Assembly: GCF_000424625.1 (NCBI RefSeq)
Contig: NZ_AUKG01000001.1
Coordinates: 1,736,001-1,800,000, forward strand
From: Conexibacter woesei Iso977N
GTDB taxonomy: Bacteria; Actinomycetota; Thermoleophilia; Solirubrobacterales; Solirubrobacteraceae
Direction of reading: 5' to 3'
Length of the DNA stretch: 64,000 nucleotides
The position numbers were made by a program, and so were the translations under genes. The notes beneath the pieces are model-generated. The model ran no database searches, was not told the DNA's origin, and saw only the letters and a list, made by a program, of their open reading frames with translations. Positions 7,501 through 15,814 of this stretch are shown here, piece after piece; position 1 is the stretch's first letter, and each line of letters begins with the position of its first letter.

Positions 7501-9241
7501 GCGGCGGCGCGCTCGGCGGGACGGCGAGCGCGCCGCGGTCCGACCGGGAGTCGGAGACCGCGGTCGCCAGTCCCGCCGGGCCGGGCGCCAGGCCGGCGAG
7601 CTGCATGCGCGGGGCGACGCCGTACTCGCCCTGGCGGGTCAAGCTGTAGCCCTCGCTCGTCAACTGCGACAACACGCTCGGCGCGATCCGCGTGTCCTCG
7701 ATCATGAGCCTGTTGGTGCCCTGGTCGTCGAAGCGTTCGGCGTCGACCGCCTGGGGCAGTGTCATCCCGAAGTCCACCGTGTCGAGCACGGCGAGCGTCG
7801 GGCCCATGATGATCGTGCTGCCGCCCGCCGCGCCCGCGACCAGGACCGGCTTGCCGGACTGGACCATGATGGTGGGGTTGATCGAGGAGCGCGGGCGCTT
7901 GCCCGGCTGGGGCTCGTTGGCGGTGCCCGGGGCGCTGAAGTCGGTCAGCTCGTTGTTCAACAACAACCCGGTCCCGGGCGCGACGACCGCGCTGCCGAAC
8001 TCCTGCTCGATCGTGCACGTCACGCTGACCGCGCCGCCCCTGGCGTCGACCACATCAACATGGGTCGTCGAGCCGTGCGGGTTGAAGTCGGCGCCCGCGC
8101 CGAGCGCGGTCGGGCCGGCCGGGAACGAGCCGGGCTGGAACACCTGCGCCCTGTTGAGGTCGATCTGCGCGCGCCGCTGCGCCGCGTAGTCCTTCGACAG
8201 CAGCTGCGCCTCCGGCTGGCGGTCGAACGCCGGATCGGCGGTGTAGGCGCCACGGTCGGCCCAGGCGATCTTCTGCGCTTCGGAGATCGCCGTGATCGCC
8301 TGCGCGCTGCCCTCGCCCATCGCCCTGAGGTCGTAGCCCTCCAAGATGTTCAACAGCTCCAGCATCGTCGTGCCGCCGCTGGTCGACGGCGGCACCGCGT
8401 AGACGTCGCGCCCGCGGTAGGTGCCGTGCAGCGCCGTGCGCCAGAGCGGCCTGTAGGCCTTGAAGTCCTTGACGGCCAGCAGCCCCGCGTCGGTGGTCCC
8501 GGAGTCGCGCGGCGCGCGCATGTCGCGGACGATCAGCCGCGCGATCGGGCCGCCGTAGAACGCGCCGATCCCGTCGCGCATGATCATGCGGAACGTCCGC
8601 GCGAGGTCCCTGTTGACGAGCAGGTCGCCGGGCGCGTAGGGCGCCCCGTTCTTGAGGTAGATGCCGGCCGCCGCCCGGAACAACCTGATGTCCTTGGCCC
8701 GCCGTCCCATCGCGCCGCTCAGCGACGTCGTCACGTGGACGCCGTTCTGCGCCAGCCTCTCGGCCGGCGCCATCGCCTCGGGCAGCGTGATCGTCCCGAA
8801 CCGCTGCAGCGCGCTCGCCATCCCCGCCAGCGTGCCCGGGACGCCGACCGTCAGGTGCCCCGTGAACGTCTTGTGCAGCCCTGGCGGCACCAAGGTGTCG
8901 TTCCTGAACGCGGCCGGCGCGATCTCCCGGTAGTCCAGGGCCCGCACCTTGCCGTCGGGCGACCGGTACAACATGTACCCGCCGCCGCCGATCCCGCAGG
9001 ACTGCGGCCGCGCGGCGTTCAGCGCGAACACCGTCGTGACCGCCGCGTCGATCGCGTTGCCGCCCTTGGCCAGCACCGCCCGCCCGGCACGCGCGGCGGC
9101 GGGCGACTCGGTCGCGACGACCCCCGCGGTCCCGCTGACGCCCTCGTGGTAGCGCGATCCCTGCACGGCCCCGGCACCGCCGGGCACCACCAGCGCGGCG
9201 AGCATGCACAGCAGGGCGAGGGCGAAGAGCAGGCGCGGCAT
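7478..9241 (-). CDS. ggt: Gamma-glutamyltranspeptidase, secreted
   Basis: A 587-residue N-terminal nucleophile hydrolase that transfers or hydrolyses the gamma-glutamyl group of glutathione and related compounds outside the cell. The precursor has a signal peptide (MPRLLFALALLC). The autoprocessing site STTHVDVVD places the catalytic Thr near residue 392, as in known GGTs. Other family motifs are visible: PQSCGIGGGGYMLYR, PPSTSGGTTMLELLNILEGYDL, KRPRSSINPTIM and AGAAGGSTII. ATG 9241 is chosen because it starts the signal peptide, with GGGGAGGG directly before it; an in-frame TTG at 9268 is less likely. Confidence 0.92.
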   Translation of the reverse strand: MPRLLFALALLCMLAALVVPGGAGAVQGSRYHEGVSGTAGVVATESPAAARAGRAVLAKGGNAIDAAVTTVFALNAARPQSCGIGGGGYMLYRSPDGKVRALDYREIAPAAFRNDTLVPPGLHKTFTGHLTVGVPGTLAGMASALQRFGTITLPEAMAPAERLAQNGVHVTTSLSGAMGRRAKDIRLFRAAAGIYLKNGAPYAPGDLLVNRDLARTFRMIMRDGIGAFYGGPIARLIVRDMRAPRDSGTTDAGLLAVKDFKAYRPLWRTALHGTYRGRDVYAVPPSTSGGTTMLELLNILEGYDLRAMGEGSAQAITAISEAQKIAWADRGAYTADPAFDRQPEAQLLSKDYAAQRRAQIDLNRAQVFQPGSFPAGPTALGAGADFNPHGSTTHVDVVDARGGAVSVTCTIEQEFGSAVVAPGTGLLLNNELTDFSAPGTANEPQPGKRPRSSINPTIMVQSGKPVLVAGAAGGSTIIMGPTLAVLDTVDFGMTLPQAVDAERFDDQGTNRLMIEDTRIAPSVLSQLTSEGYSLTRQGEYGVAPRMQLAGLAPGPAGLATAVSDSRSDRGALAVPPSAPPPTPPRGR

Positions 9242-9307
9242 CCCTCCCCGATACCCACGGGCGCGCAAAGCGCAACCGCGCGGTCCGGCGGCGGCCGCGC
9301 CGCGCGG

Positions 9308-10660
9308 CTAGTTGCGGACCGGCTTGGTCAGCGCCTTCACGAAGTCCTCGAGCTGCTGGGTGGTCCAGCACTCGTAGGCGTCGCAGTGCTGCTCGTAGGC
9401 GGAGATCACGGAGTCGCCGTAGTTCCAGTACAGGCGCGGCTCCGGGTTGAGCCAGAAGGTGCGGCCGGCCTTGTGCGCGATCTGGGCGAAGAGGTCGGCG
9501 CGCGGGTCGCGGCCGTTGGTGCGGGCGTCGCCCAGGACGATGACCGTGGCGCGCGGGTGCAGGTCGTCCTCGACCAGCTCCTTGAACTCGCTCCAGACGC
9601 GCCCGTAGTCGGTGTAGCCGCTGATGTCGGCGACGCCGGAGTCGCGCCCGATCGCCTCGGCCACGGCCCTGAAGTCGCGCTCCTTGGCGAAGATCTCGGT
9701 GACCTCCGAGATCCGCTCGATGAACACGAACGATCGCATCTTGCGGAACGAGTCGTGCAGCGCGTGCAGCACCGACAGGAAGAACACGGACGCGCTCGTG
9801 ACGCTGGTCGAGACGTCGCAGAGCACGTAGATCTCCGGCCGCCGCGGGCGGATCGGCTTCTCCTTGATGACCGCGGGGACGCCGCCGAACTCCAGCGACG
9901 CGCGCATCGTCTTGCGCATGTCGACCGCGGCGTGGCGCTTCTGCCCGCGCATCTCGTTGCCCTGCGTCTTCAGCCGCCGCTTGAGCTGCGCGACCACGCG
10001 GTGCACGGCGGCCAGGTCCTGCAGCGGCCCGCTCGGCAACGCGCGGTCCAGCTCGTTCAGCGGCCGCGCGGGGGAGAGCTGCTCGGAGCGCTCGATCTGC
10101 CCGCGCTCCAGCTCCTGGCGCAGCAGCTGCTCGAAGCGCCGGATCTCCTCGCGCGGCAGCCCGTCGCGCCGCGGGTCCTCCTCGGGCAGCTGCGGCTGGG
10201 GATCGGTCCTCAGCGCGAGTGAGCGCCGGATCCGCTGCACGTCGACGCCGATCACGCCGGAGCCCTCGCCCTGGCGCCCGAACGCCGCGATCGCCATCCG
10301 CGCGAGGTCGCGCATCAGCGCCTCGTTGCCGTCCCGGACCGCCTCGGCGACCTGGCGGCGCAGCTCCTCCATGTCGAGCTGGCCGGCCTCGTCGGGCGAG
10401 ATCCCGCCCTGCTCGCGCACGCCCTCCTCGATTGCCGCCAGCTCCGCGGCGCGGAAGAAGAAGCGGTCGAAGACCAGCTCGAAGACGCGGCGGTCGTCCT
10501 GGGACTTCGCCAGCGTCGCGGCCAGCGCCTCCCGGAAGTCGACCTGGTCGGTCCACGGGACGTGCTGGAGCGCCACGAAGGCATCCAACAACTCCGACGT
10601 GCCGATCGCGACGCCCTCGCCGCGCAGCTCCTCGCCGAACTCGAGCAGCCGCCCGGCCAT
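9308..10660 (-). CDS. CoxE-like von Willebrand factor A domain protein
   Basis: A ~450-residue protein whose C-terminal half is a VWA domain with the metal-ion-dependent adhesion site DVSTSV and later TDYGRVWSEF and VIVLGDART. The N-terminal half is helical and charged. CoxE-type VWA proteins act with a MoxR ATPase as a metal-insertion or protein-maturation chaperone. It lies just downstream of the MoxR gene. ATG 10660 fits the family N-terminus (MAGRLLEFGEELRGEG); a GTG at 10732 overlapping moxR is an alternative. No obvious client enzyme is nearby. Confidence 0.82.
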   Translation of the reverse strand: MAGRLLEFGEELRGEGVAIGTSELLDAFVALQHVPWTDQVDFREALAATLAKSQDDRRVFELVFDRFFFRAAELAAIEEGVREQGGISPDEAGQLDMEELRRQVAEAVRDGNEALMRDLARMAIAAFGRQGEGSGVIGVDVQRIRRSLALRTDPQPQLPEEDPRRDGLPREEIRRFEQLLRQELERGQIERSEQLSPARPLNELDRALPSGPLQDLAAVHRVVAQLKRRLKTQGNEMRGQKRHAAVDMRKTMRASLEFGGVPAVIKEKPIRPRRPEIYVLCDVSTSVTSASVFFLSVLHALHDSFRKMRSFVFIERISEVTEIFAKERDFRAVAEAIGRDSGVADISGYTDYGRVWSEFKELVEDDLHPRATVIVLGDARTNGRDPRADLFAQIAHKAGRTFWLNPEPRLYWNYGDSVISAYEQHCDAYECWTTQQLEDFVKALTKPVRN

Positions 10661-10712
10661 GCCGGGGCGCTCGAGCTTGACCGTGCCGTGGACGCCGGCC
10701 CGGCGCGCGTTC

Positions 10713-11597
10713 CTATGGGGCAGCGGGGGCACTGAGCTTGACCCCGACACGCTCGGCGACGACGTCGAGGTCGGTCCGGTGCTTGACGATGACCGACAAG
10801 GTGTCGTTGAAGACCTGCCTGTCGATGTCCTGCGCGCCCAGGAGCAGCAGCGCGCGCGCCCAGTCGATCGACTCCGCGATCGACGGCGGCTTCTTGAGGT
10901 CCAGGTCGCGGACCATCGCGACGACCTCGACGAGCTTGCGGCCGACCGCGTCGGGCAGGTCGGGCGTGTGCAGCTTGACGATCTCCAGCTCGTGCTCGAG
11001 GTCGGGGTAGTCGAGCCACAGGTAGAGGCAGCGGCGCTTCAGCGCCTCGGTCAGCTCGCGCGTGTTGTTGGAGGTCAACAGCACGACCGGGTGCGACTTG
11101 GACGCGACGGTCCCGAGCTCGGGGATCGAGATCTGGAAGTCGGAGAGGACCTCCAGGAGCATCGCCTCGAACTCCTGGTCGGTCTTGTCGATCTCGTCGA
11201 TCAGCAGGACGACCGGGTCCGGCGACGCGATCGCGGTCATCAGCGGGCGCTGGAGCAGGAACTCCTCGCCGAAGATGTCGTCCTGGACGTCGTCCCAGCC
11301 CGTGCCCTGGCGTTCGGCCTGGATGCGCAGGAGCTGCTTGCGGTAGTTCCACTCGTACAGCGCCTTGGCCTCGTCGAGGCCCTCGTAGCACTGCAGGCGG
11401 ATCAGGTCGCGCTGGAGGTACTTCGCCAGCGCCTTGGCCAGCTCGGTCTTGCCGACGCCCGCGGGACCCTCCACGAGGATCGGCTTGCCGAGCTGCGCGG
11501 CGAGGTAGGAGACCAGCGCGGTGGCCTCTCCGGGCAGGTAGCCCGTGGCCCGCAGGCCCTCGTTGACGTCGCTGACGGAGTTCGGCTCGACCGGCAT
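10713..11597 (-). CDS. MoxR family AAA+ ATPase
   Basis: A 294-residue AAA+ ATPase: Walker A EGPAGVGKTELAKALA, Walker B VVLLIDEIDK, sensor LLTSNNTRELTEALKRRCLY. MoxR ATPases work with VWA proteins to remodel or activate enzyme complexes, and the VWA partner follows in the same direction. It is transcribed divergently from a small membrane protein, with only 40 bp between the two starts and a TAGACT -10 box 9 nt before the ATG, so the message is probably leaderless. Confidence 0.88.
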   Translation of the reverse strand: MPVEPNSVSDVNEGLRATGYLPGEATALVSYLAAQLGKPILVEGPAGVGKTELAKALAKYLQRDLIRLQCYEGLDEAKALYEWNYRKQLLRIQAERQGTGWDDVQDDIFGEEFLLQRPLMTAIASPDPVVLLIDEIDKTDQEFEAMLLEVLSDFQISIPELGTVASKSHPVVLLTSNNTRELTEALKRRCLYLWLDYPDLEHELEIVKLHTPDLPDAVGRKLVEVVAMVRDLDLKKPPSIAESIDWARALLLLGAQDIDRQVFNDTLSVIVKHRTDLDVVAERVGVKLSAPAAP

Positions 11598-11606
11598 GGG
11601 CGCTGA

Positions 11607-11628
11607 AGTCTACGAAGGACACTAGGGT
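11607..11628. promoter_or_regulatory. Back-to-back -10 boxes of the moxR / small membrane protein pair
   Basis: Minus strand: TAGACT (11612-11607), 9 nt before ATG 11597. Plus strand: TAGGGT (11623-11628), 9 nt before GTG 11638. Both genes are predicted leaderless and the promoters face away from each other within 40 bp. Confidence 0.55.
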
Positions 11629-11637
11629 GAGCGACCC

Positions 11638-11844
11638 GTGCTGCTCGTGTTGCTCCTGGGCGCCCTCTCCGCACCACCGATCTACGCGTTGATCGCGTTC
11701 GGCGTCGTGCTGGCGTTGATGGGGCACATCTTCCAGGACAGGCGGATCGTGGCGATCGGGCTGGCGATCCTGTTCCTGGCGACCGCGCTGCTGTTCTGGG
11801 GCGCGCACAGCGCCTACCAGGACCACGGGCCGCTCGACTTCTGA
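11638..11844 (+). CDS. Small two-helix membrane protein
   Basis: A 68-residue protein, mostly hydrophobic, with two likely membrane helices (about residues 3-28 and 37-55) joined by a short polar loop (FQDRR) and ending in a polar tail (HSAYQDHGPLDF). The GTG start fits the -10 box 9 nt upstream. No family is recognised and no function can be assigned. Confidence 0.6.
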   Translation: MLLVLLLGALSAPPIYALIAFGVVLALMGHIFQDRRIVAIGLAILFLATALLFWGAHSAYQDHGPLDF

Positions 11845-11848
11845 CGGT

Positions 11849-11900
11849 CGTTGTAGCCACATAACGATTGTGGTGCTATAACGGTTGTATGCCTACAACG
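11849..11900. promoter_or_regulatory. Probable MarR operator/promoter region of the MFS-marR operon
   Basis: Three overlapping symmetries surround the start of the pump gene. CCACA-N7-TGTGG is at 11857-11873. The direct repeats ATAACGATTGT (11861-11871) and ATAACGGTTGT (11878-11888) are 17 bp apart. CGTTGTAG (11849-11856) is mirrored by CTACAACG (11893-11900). A -10-like TATAAC (11877-11882) lies 6 nt before the ATG, inside the repeats, so a bound regulator would block transcription. Confidence 0.6.
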
Positions 11901-13328
11901 ACCGTCGATCTCGATCGCCGCGGACGGATCCGCGTCCTGGCGATCTGCTGCATGAGCCTGCTGATCGTCGGGCTCGACGTGACGATCGTCAACGTCGCGC
12001 TGCCGTCGATCCGCGCCGACTTCCACGCCTCGGTCTCCGAGCTGCAGTGGACGATCGACGCCTACACCTTGGTCCTGGCGTCGTTGTTGATGGTGTCGGG
12101 GTCGACCGCCGACCGGCTCGGGCGCGTCCGGGTCTTCCAGGTCGGGCTGACGATCTTCACGCTCGGCTCGCTGCTGTGCAGCGTCGCGCCGAGCACCGGC
12201 GTCCTGATCGGCGCGCGGATGCTGCAGGCCGTCGGCGGCTCGATGCTCAACCCGGTCGCGATGTCGATCATCCGCAACACGTTCGACGACCCGCGCGAGC
12301 GGGCGCAGGCGATCGGCGTCTGGGGCGGGGTCGTCGGGATCTCGCTGGCGCTCGGCCCGGTGATCGGCGGCGCCCTGGTCGGGATCAGCTGGCGCGCGAT
12401 CTTCCTGGTCAACATCCCGGTCGGGCTGCTGGCGATCGCGCTGACCGCGCGCTATGTGCCGGAGTCGAGGGCGGCGCGGGCGCGGCGCGTGGACCCGGTC
12501 GGGCAGGTGCTGGTGGTCGTGATGCTCGCCTCGTTGGTGTACGCGATCATCGAGGGGCCGGACAAGGGCTGGACGTCGCCGACGATCGTCGGGCTGTTCG
12601 TCGTCTCGGCCGCGGCGTTGTGCGGGTTGATCTTCTACGAGCCCAAGCGCAGGGAGCCGCTGATCGAGCTGCGCTTCTTCCGCAGCGCGCCGTTCGCGGG
12701 CGCGACGATCATCGCGGTCTGCGCGTTCGCGGCGATGGCCGGGTTCCTGTTCCTCAACACCCTGTACCTGCAGGAGGTCCGCGGCTACAGCGCACTGCAC
12801 GCGGGGCTGCTGACGCTGCCGATGGCGGGCATGGCGATGATCTTCGGGCCGGTGTCGGGGCGCGTCGTCGGGACCGTCGGGCCGCGGATCCCGCTGCTGA
12901 TCGGCGGCGTCGGGATCGGGCTGTCGGCGGTCCTGCTGGCGACGATCGAGCCGGACACCGCGATCGCGCACCTGCTGCTGGCGTACTTCGTCTTCGGGAT
13001 CGGCTTCGGCTTCATCAACACGCCGATCACGAACACCGCGGTCTCCGGGATGCCGGCCGACCAGGCGGGCGTGGCGGCGGCGGTCGCCTCGACGTCGCGG
13101 ATGGTCGGGCAGTCGCTCGGTGTCGCGGTCGTCGGCGCGGTGACCAGCGCGGCGGCGGGCGCGTCGCTGCACACGAGCTTCGCGCAGGCAAGTCATACCG
13201 CTTGGTGGATCCTGGCCGGCTGCGGCGCGGTGATCGTCGGGCTCGGCCTGCTGACCACCGGCGCGTGGGCGCGCGGGACCGCGGCCCGGACCGCCGACCA
13301 GCTGATGGGGACGGGGGTGGCGGCATGA
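11889..13328 (+). CDS. MFS drug efflux transporter, DHA2 (EmrB/QacA) family
   Basis: A 479-residue proton-coupled exporter with about 14 predicted membrane helices. Motif C-like and motif A-like segments are visible: LDVTIVNVALPSIRADF in helix 1, DRLGRVRVFQVG between helices 2 and 3, and VSGMPADQAGVAAAVASTSRMVGQSLG. The downstream marR gene overlaps its stop by 4 nt, so pump and regulator form one operon, likely self-repressed through the repeats around the start. Drug range cannot be predicted. Confidence 0.9.
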   Translation: MPTTTVDLDRRGRIRVLAICCMSLLIVGLDVTIVNVALPSIRADFHASVSELQWTIDAYTLVLASLLMVSGSTADRLGRVRVFQVGLTIFTLGSLLCSVAPSTGVLIGARMLQAVGGSMLNPVAMSIIRNTFDDPRERAQAIGVWGGVVGISLALGPVIGGALVGISWRAIFLVNIPVGLLAIALTARYVPESRAARARRVDPVGQVLVVVMLASLVYAIIEGPDKGWTSPTIVGLFVVSAAALCGLIFYEPKRREPLIELRFFRSAPFAGATIIAVCAFAAMAGFLFLNTLYLQEVRGYSALHAGLLTLPMAGMAMIFGPVSGRVVGTVGPRIPLLIGGVGIGLSAVLLATIEPDTAIAHLLLAYFVFGIGFGFINTPITNTAVSGMPADQAGVAAAVASTSRMVGQSLGVAVVGAVTSAAAGASLHTSFAQASHTAWWILAGCGAVIVGLGLLTTGAWARGTAARTADQLMGTGVAA

Positions 13329-13738
13329 GCGACCTGGGCCGGGACTGGCTGGCGCTGACCGAGATCGTCCGCGGCGACGACCGCCGCAAGCAGGTCAGCG
13401 ACGCGCTGGGCGGCATGTCCTACGTGCGCGTCAAGGCGCTGCGCTACCTGCTCGAGGGGCCGAAGACGGGGCGCGAGCTGGCGACCAAGCTGGCGACCGA
13501 CCCGCCGTTCGTCTCGGTGATCGTCGACGACCTCGAGGAGCGCGGGCTCGTCGACCGCAAGCCGCATCCGGACGACAGGCGCCGCAAGCTGATCGAGCTG
13601 ACGCCGGAGGGCGTGAAGGCGGCGAGGAGGGCGGAGGCGATCCTGTCGGAGCCGCCGCCCGGGCTGAGGACGTTGGCGCCCGCGGACCTGGAGGCGTTCG
13701 CGCGGATCGTCGCGGCGCTGCTCGCAGACCACGAGTGA
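13325..13738 (+). CDS. MarR family transcriptional regulator
   Basis: A 137-residue winged-helix regulator: recognition region GRELATKLATDPPFVSVIVDDLEERGLVDRK followed by the wing PHPDDRRRKLIELTPEG. MarR proteins are dimeric, usually repress an efflux or detoxification gene and let go on ligand binding. The ATG overlaps the pump's stop (ATGA), so it is cotranscribed with its probable target. The palindromic sequence at 11849-11900 is the likely binding site (inference). Confidence 0.88.
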   Translation: MSDLGRDWLALTEIVRGDDRRKQVSDALGGMSYVRVKALRYLLEGPKTGRELATKLATDPPFVSVIVDDLEERGLVDRKPHPDDRRRKLIELTPEGVKAARRAEAILSEPPPGLRTLAPADLEAFARIVAALLADHE

Positions 13739-13775
13739 TCCGCGAGCAGCCTGCCGCAGGCGTGGGGCGAAGCTT

Positions 13776-14636
13776 CTAGAGCGGGCGGTCGGGGTCGCCG
13801 GGCGCGACGGTCGTCGCGGGCTCGTCGTCGCGGACCGTCGTCCTCTGGGTGCGGGGTCCGTCGACGTAGGTCGGCTGGTCGTTCTCGCGCGGGCCGGGGC
13901 GGCCGAAGATCCTGCGGCGGCGGCGCGGAGCCGGCGCGGCGGCGTCGGCGACCGGCGTGGTGCGGTCGGCGACGGGCTCGCGGTCGGCGACCGTCTCGCG
14001 CTCCGCCATCGGCGTGCGGTCGGTCACGGCGGTGCGGTCGGCAGCGACCGGGCGATCGCGGTCGGCGGCGACGGTCCGGTCGGCCACGGGCTCACGGTCG
14101 TGGACGGTCGTCGCCGGCTCGGCGGTGGTGGTCCGGGCGGTCGCGGGCGCGGTCGTCGCCACCTCGCGGGTGTGGGTCCTGCGCGGCATCAGCGCGTTGA
14201 GCAGGATCACGCCACCGGCGATCGCGAACGCGGCCTTCGTCCAGGCGTTGGTGGCGGCGAGGCCGAGGACGTCGTCGCCGTCGATCAGCGCGATCACCGC
14301 ACAGGCCAGCAGCGCCAGCCCGACGATCGTCGACATCAGCTTGGCCAGGTGGTGCTGGGCGGCGCCGAACAGCATCAGCGCGCCCGCGGTGATCGAGAAG
14401 AACGCCGTCCAGCCGTTGACCTCGATGCCCAGGAAGTTCGTCCCCTGCGCGGTCCCGTCAGGGAACTGCTGCGAGAACGACGGGAAGTCGTTGTTCTTCA
14501 GCAGCGCGGCGAGCCCGAAGGCCACCAGCACGGAGCCCGCGATCAGAGCTGGACCCTTCGCGAGCGACGCGCCGTGCTCGACGACCACGTCGTGATCGTC
14601 CACATAGCGGTCCGTTGTCCTGCGTCGACCAAGCAT
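13776..14636 (-). CDS. Multi-pass membrane protein with repetitive disordered tail
   Basis: A 286-residue protein with about four membrane helices in residues 25-150 (for example GPALIAGSVLVAFGLAALL and STIVGLALLACAVIALI). It then has a ~120-residue tail rich in Thr/Ala/Pro and in Asp-Arg repeats (ADREPVADRT, TAVTDRTPMAERE). The helical part resembles small DUF4383-like proteins, but I am not certain. It lies 29 nt after another four-helix protein with a similar type of tail, suggesting a shared role at the membrane. Confidence 0.65.
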   Translation of the reverse strand: MLGRRRTTDRYVDDHDVVVEHGASLAKGPALIAGSVLVAFGLAALLKNNDFPSFSQQFPDGTAQGTNFLGIEVNGWTAFFSITAGALMLFGAAQHHLAKLMSTIVGLALLACAVIALIDGDDVLGLAATNAWTKAAFAIAGGVILLNALMPRRTHTREVATTAPATARTTTAEPATTVHDREPVADRTVAADRDRPVAADRTAVTDRTPMAERETVADREPVADRTTPVADAAAPAPRRRRRIFGRPGPRENDQPTYVDGPRTQRTTVRDDEPATTVAPGDPDRPL

Positions 14637-14638
14637 GT

Positions 14639-14655
14639 CCTCGGGGTTCCCGAGG
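14639..14655 (-). other. Hairpin overlapping the ribosome-binding site of the downstream membrane protein gene
   Basis: CCTCGGG-GTT-CCCGAGG is a perfect 7-bp stem between the two membrane protein genes. On the minus strand its last arm contains the GAGGA that precedes the ATG at 14636, so the stem could limit translation of the second gene. Confidence 0.4.
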
Positions 14656-14665
14656 TGCGCGAGCG

Positions 14666-15424
14666 CTATTCCTGTTCGTCGAACGAGAGCTGCGTGCCGC
14701 CGTCGATCTCCGGCCGGTCCGGAGCCGGAGCCTTCGTCGTCGGCTCCGCAGCCGGCGCGACCGTCGTGCGCTCCTCGCCGCGCCGCGCCGCGCGCTCCGC
14801 CCGCCGCCGCTCGCGCTCGAGCCGCGCGGCCTCCTCGTCGGGGACCGGCGCGGTCGTCGTCGCCGACTCCGCCGGCGCCTGCGTCGTCGGCGGCTCGTCG
14901 ATCGGCGCGACCGCGGTCGGCGCCTCGCCCGGCAGCGGCGGCTCGGCGACGTGCGCCAGGCGCAGCCGCGTCCCGCTGTAGATCAGGAACGCGGCGGCGA
15001 GCAGGCCGAAGAAGATCCCCCACGACAGGTCGTAGGTGTAGGCGAGGTTCTTCGACGTCCCGCCCGACGGCTGGTCGATGAAGCGGTAGAACACCAAGAA
15101 TGCGACCCACGCGCCCGCGGCGGTGCAGACGATCCCGTCGCCGAACGGCAGGTGGAACGCCCGCCCCTCGCCGCGGAAGAACATCAGCGCCAGGACCGCG
15201 ACGGCGACCAGGAAGATCGACGCCTCCACGAACGACGGCACGAGGATCGCCATCTTGGACTCGTGCAGGTTCGCCAGCCCGTTCCTGGTGATCGCGTTGG
15301 TCGACTTCGAGTACCAGGGCAGGAACATCGAGGCCAGCACGAGCAGGGCCGCGAGGCCGACCCGCCGCTGCTCGGTCGCGAGCCCGGCGTACGCGCGGCG
15401 AAGACGAGAGAGCGCCCCGGTCAT
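14666..15424 (-). CDS. Four-helix membrane protein with Thr/Pro/Ala-rich tail
   Basis: A 252-residue protein: basic N-terminus (MTGALSRLRRAYAGL), four likely membrane helices in residues 23-155, then a disordered tail (PPTTQAPAESATTTAPV) interrupted by an Arg/Glu helix (EEAARLERERRRAERAARRGEE). A perfect -10 box, TACAAT, lies 8 nt before the ATG, which predicts a leaderless mRNA. Function unknown. The next gene on the same strand encodes a protein of similar layout. Confidence 0.65.
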   Translation of the reverse strand: MTGALSRLRRAYAGLATEQRRVGLAALLVLASMFLPWYSKSTNAITRNGLANLHESKMAILVPSFVEASIFLVAVAVLALMFFRGEGRAFHLPFGDGIVCTAAGAWVAFLVFYRFIDQPSGGTSKNLAYTYDLSWGIFFGLLAAAFLIYSGTRLRLAHVAEPPLPGEAPTAVAPIDEPPTTQAPAESATTTAPVPDEEAARLERERRRAERAARRGEERTTVAPAAEPTTKAPAPDRPEIDGGTQLSFDEQE

Positions 15425-15432
15425 CGGGGCCG

Positions 15433-15438
15433 ATTGTA
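15433..15438 (-). promoter_or_regulatory. -10 box TACAAT, leaderless
   Basis: TACAAT on the minus strand, 8 nt upstream of ATG 15424. No ribosome-binding site is present. Confidence 0.5.
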
Positions 15439-15457
15439 GAAGCGGGGCACGGACGGC

Positions 15458-15814
15458 TCAGGCGATCGGGATGTCCTGGAGGTCCGGGCCGCCGCCGCTG
15501 CGGCGCTCCGCCCGCTCGCCCTCGGGCCCGAGCCGCTCGACCACGACGTCCAGCAGCGCGCGCAGGAGCAGCAGCAGGCGCCGGACGACCTCGCGGATCT
15601 CGTCCCACAGGTCCTCCGGGACGAGGTCGCGGAGCGCGTGCAGGATCCCGGCGAGCGCCTGGATCTCGGCCGCGGTCTCCTCGCGCTCGCTGCTGGTCGC
15701 CGACGCCCAGCCCTGCGGCGGCACGCGGCCCGCGAGCTTCTCGGCGGCCTCCTGCGTGGCGCGCAGGCGCTCGCGCAGCTCGCCGAGGTCGATCGGGTCG
15801 GCGGGGTCAGGCAT
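15458..15814 (-). CDS. Small helical protein of unknown function, coupled to ArsA-like ATPase
   Basis: A 118-residue, mainly alpha-helical protein (RERLRATQEAAEKLAGR, then IREVVRRLLLLLRALLDVVV), without a signal or clear membrane anchor. Its ATG lies inside the 3' end of the ArsA-like gene (8-nt overlap), so the two are very probably translated together and may be partners. I do not recognise a family. Confidence 0.65.
   Translation of the reverse strand: MPDPADPIDLGELRERLRATQEAAEKLAGRVPPQGWASATSSEREETAAEIQALAGILHALRDLVPEDLWDEIREVVRRLLLLLRALLDVVVERLGPEGERAERRSGGGPDLQDIPIA

Noticed and set aside
9242-9268. TTG 9268 as the start of gamma-glutamyltranspeptidase
   Set aside because: It adds an Arg-rich stretch before a complete signal peptide that already begins at ATG 9241.
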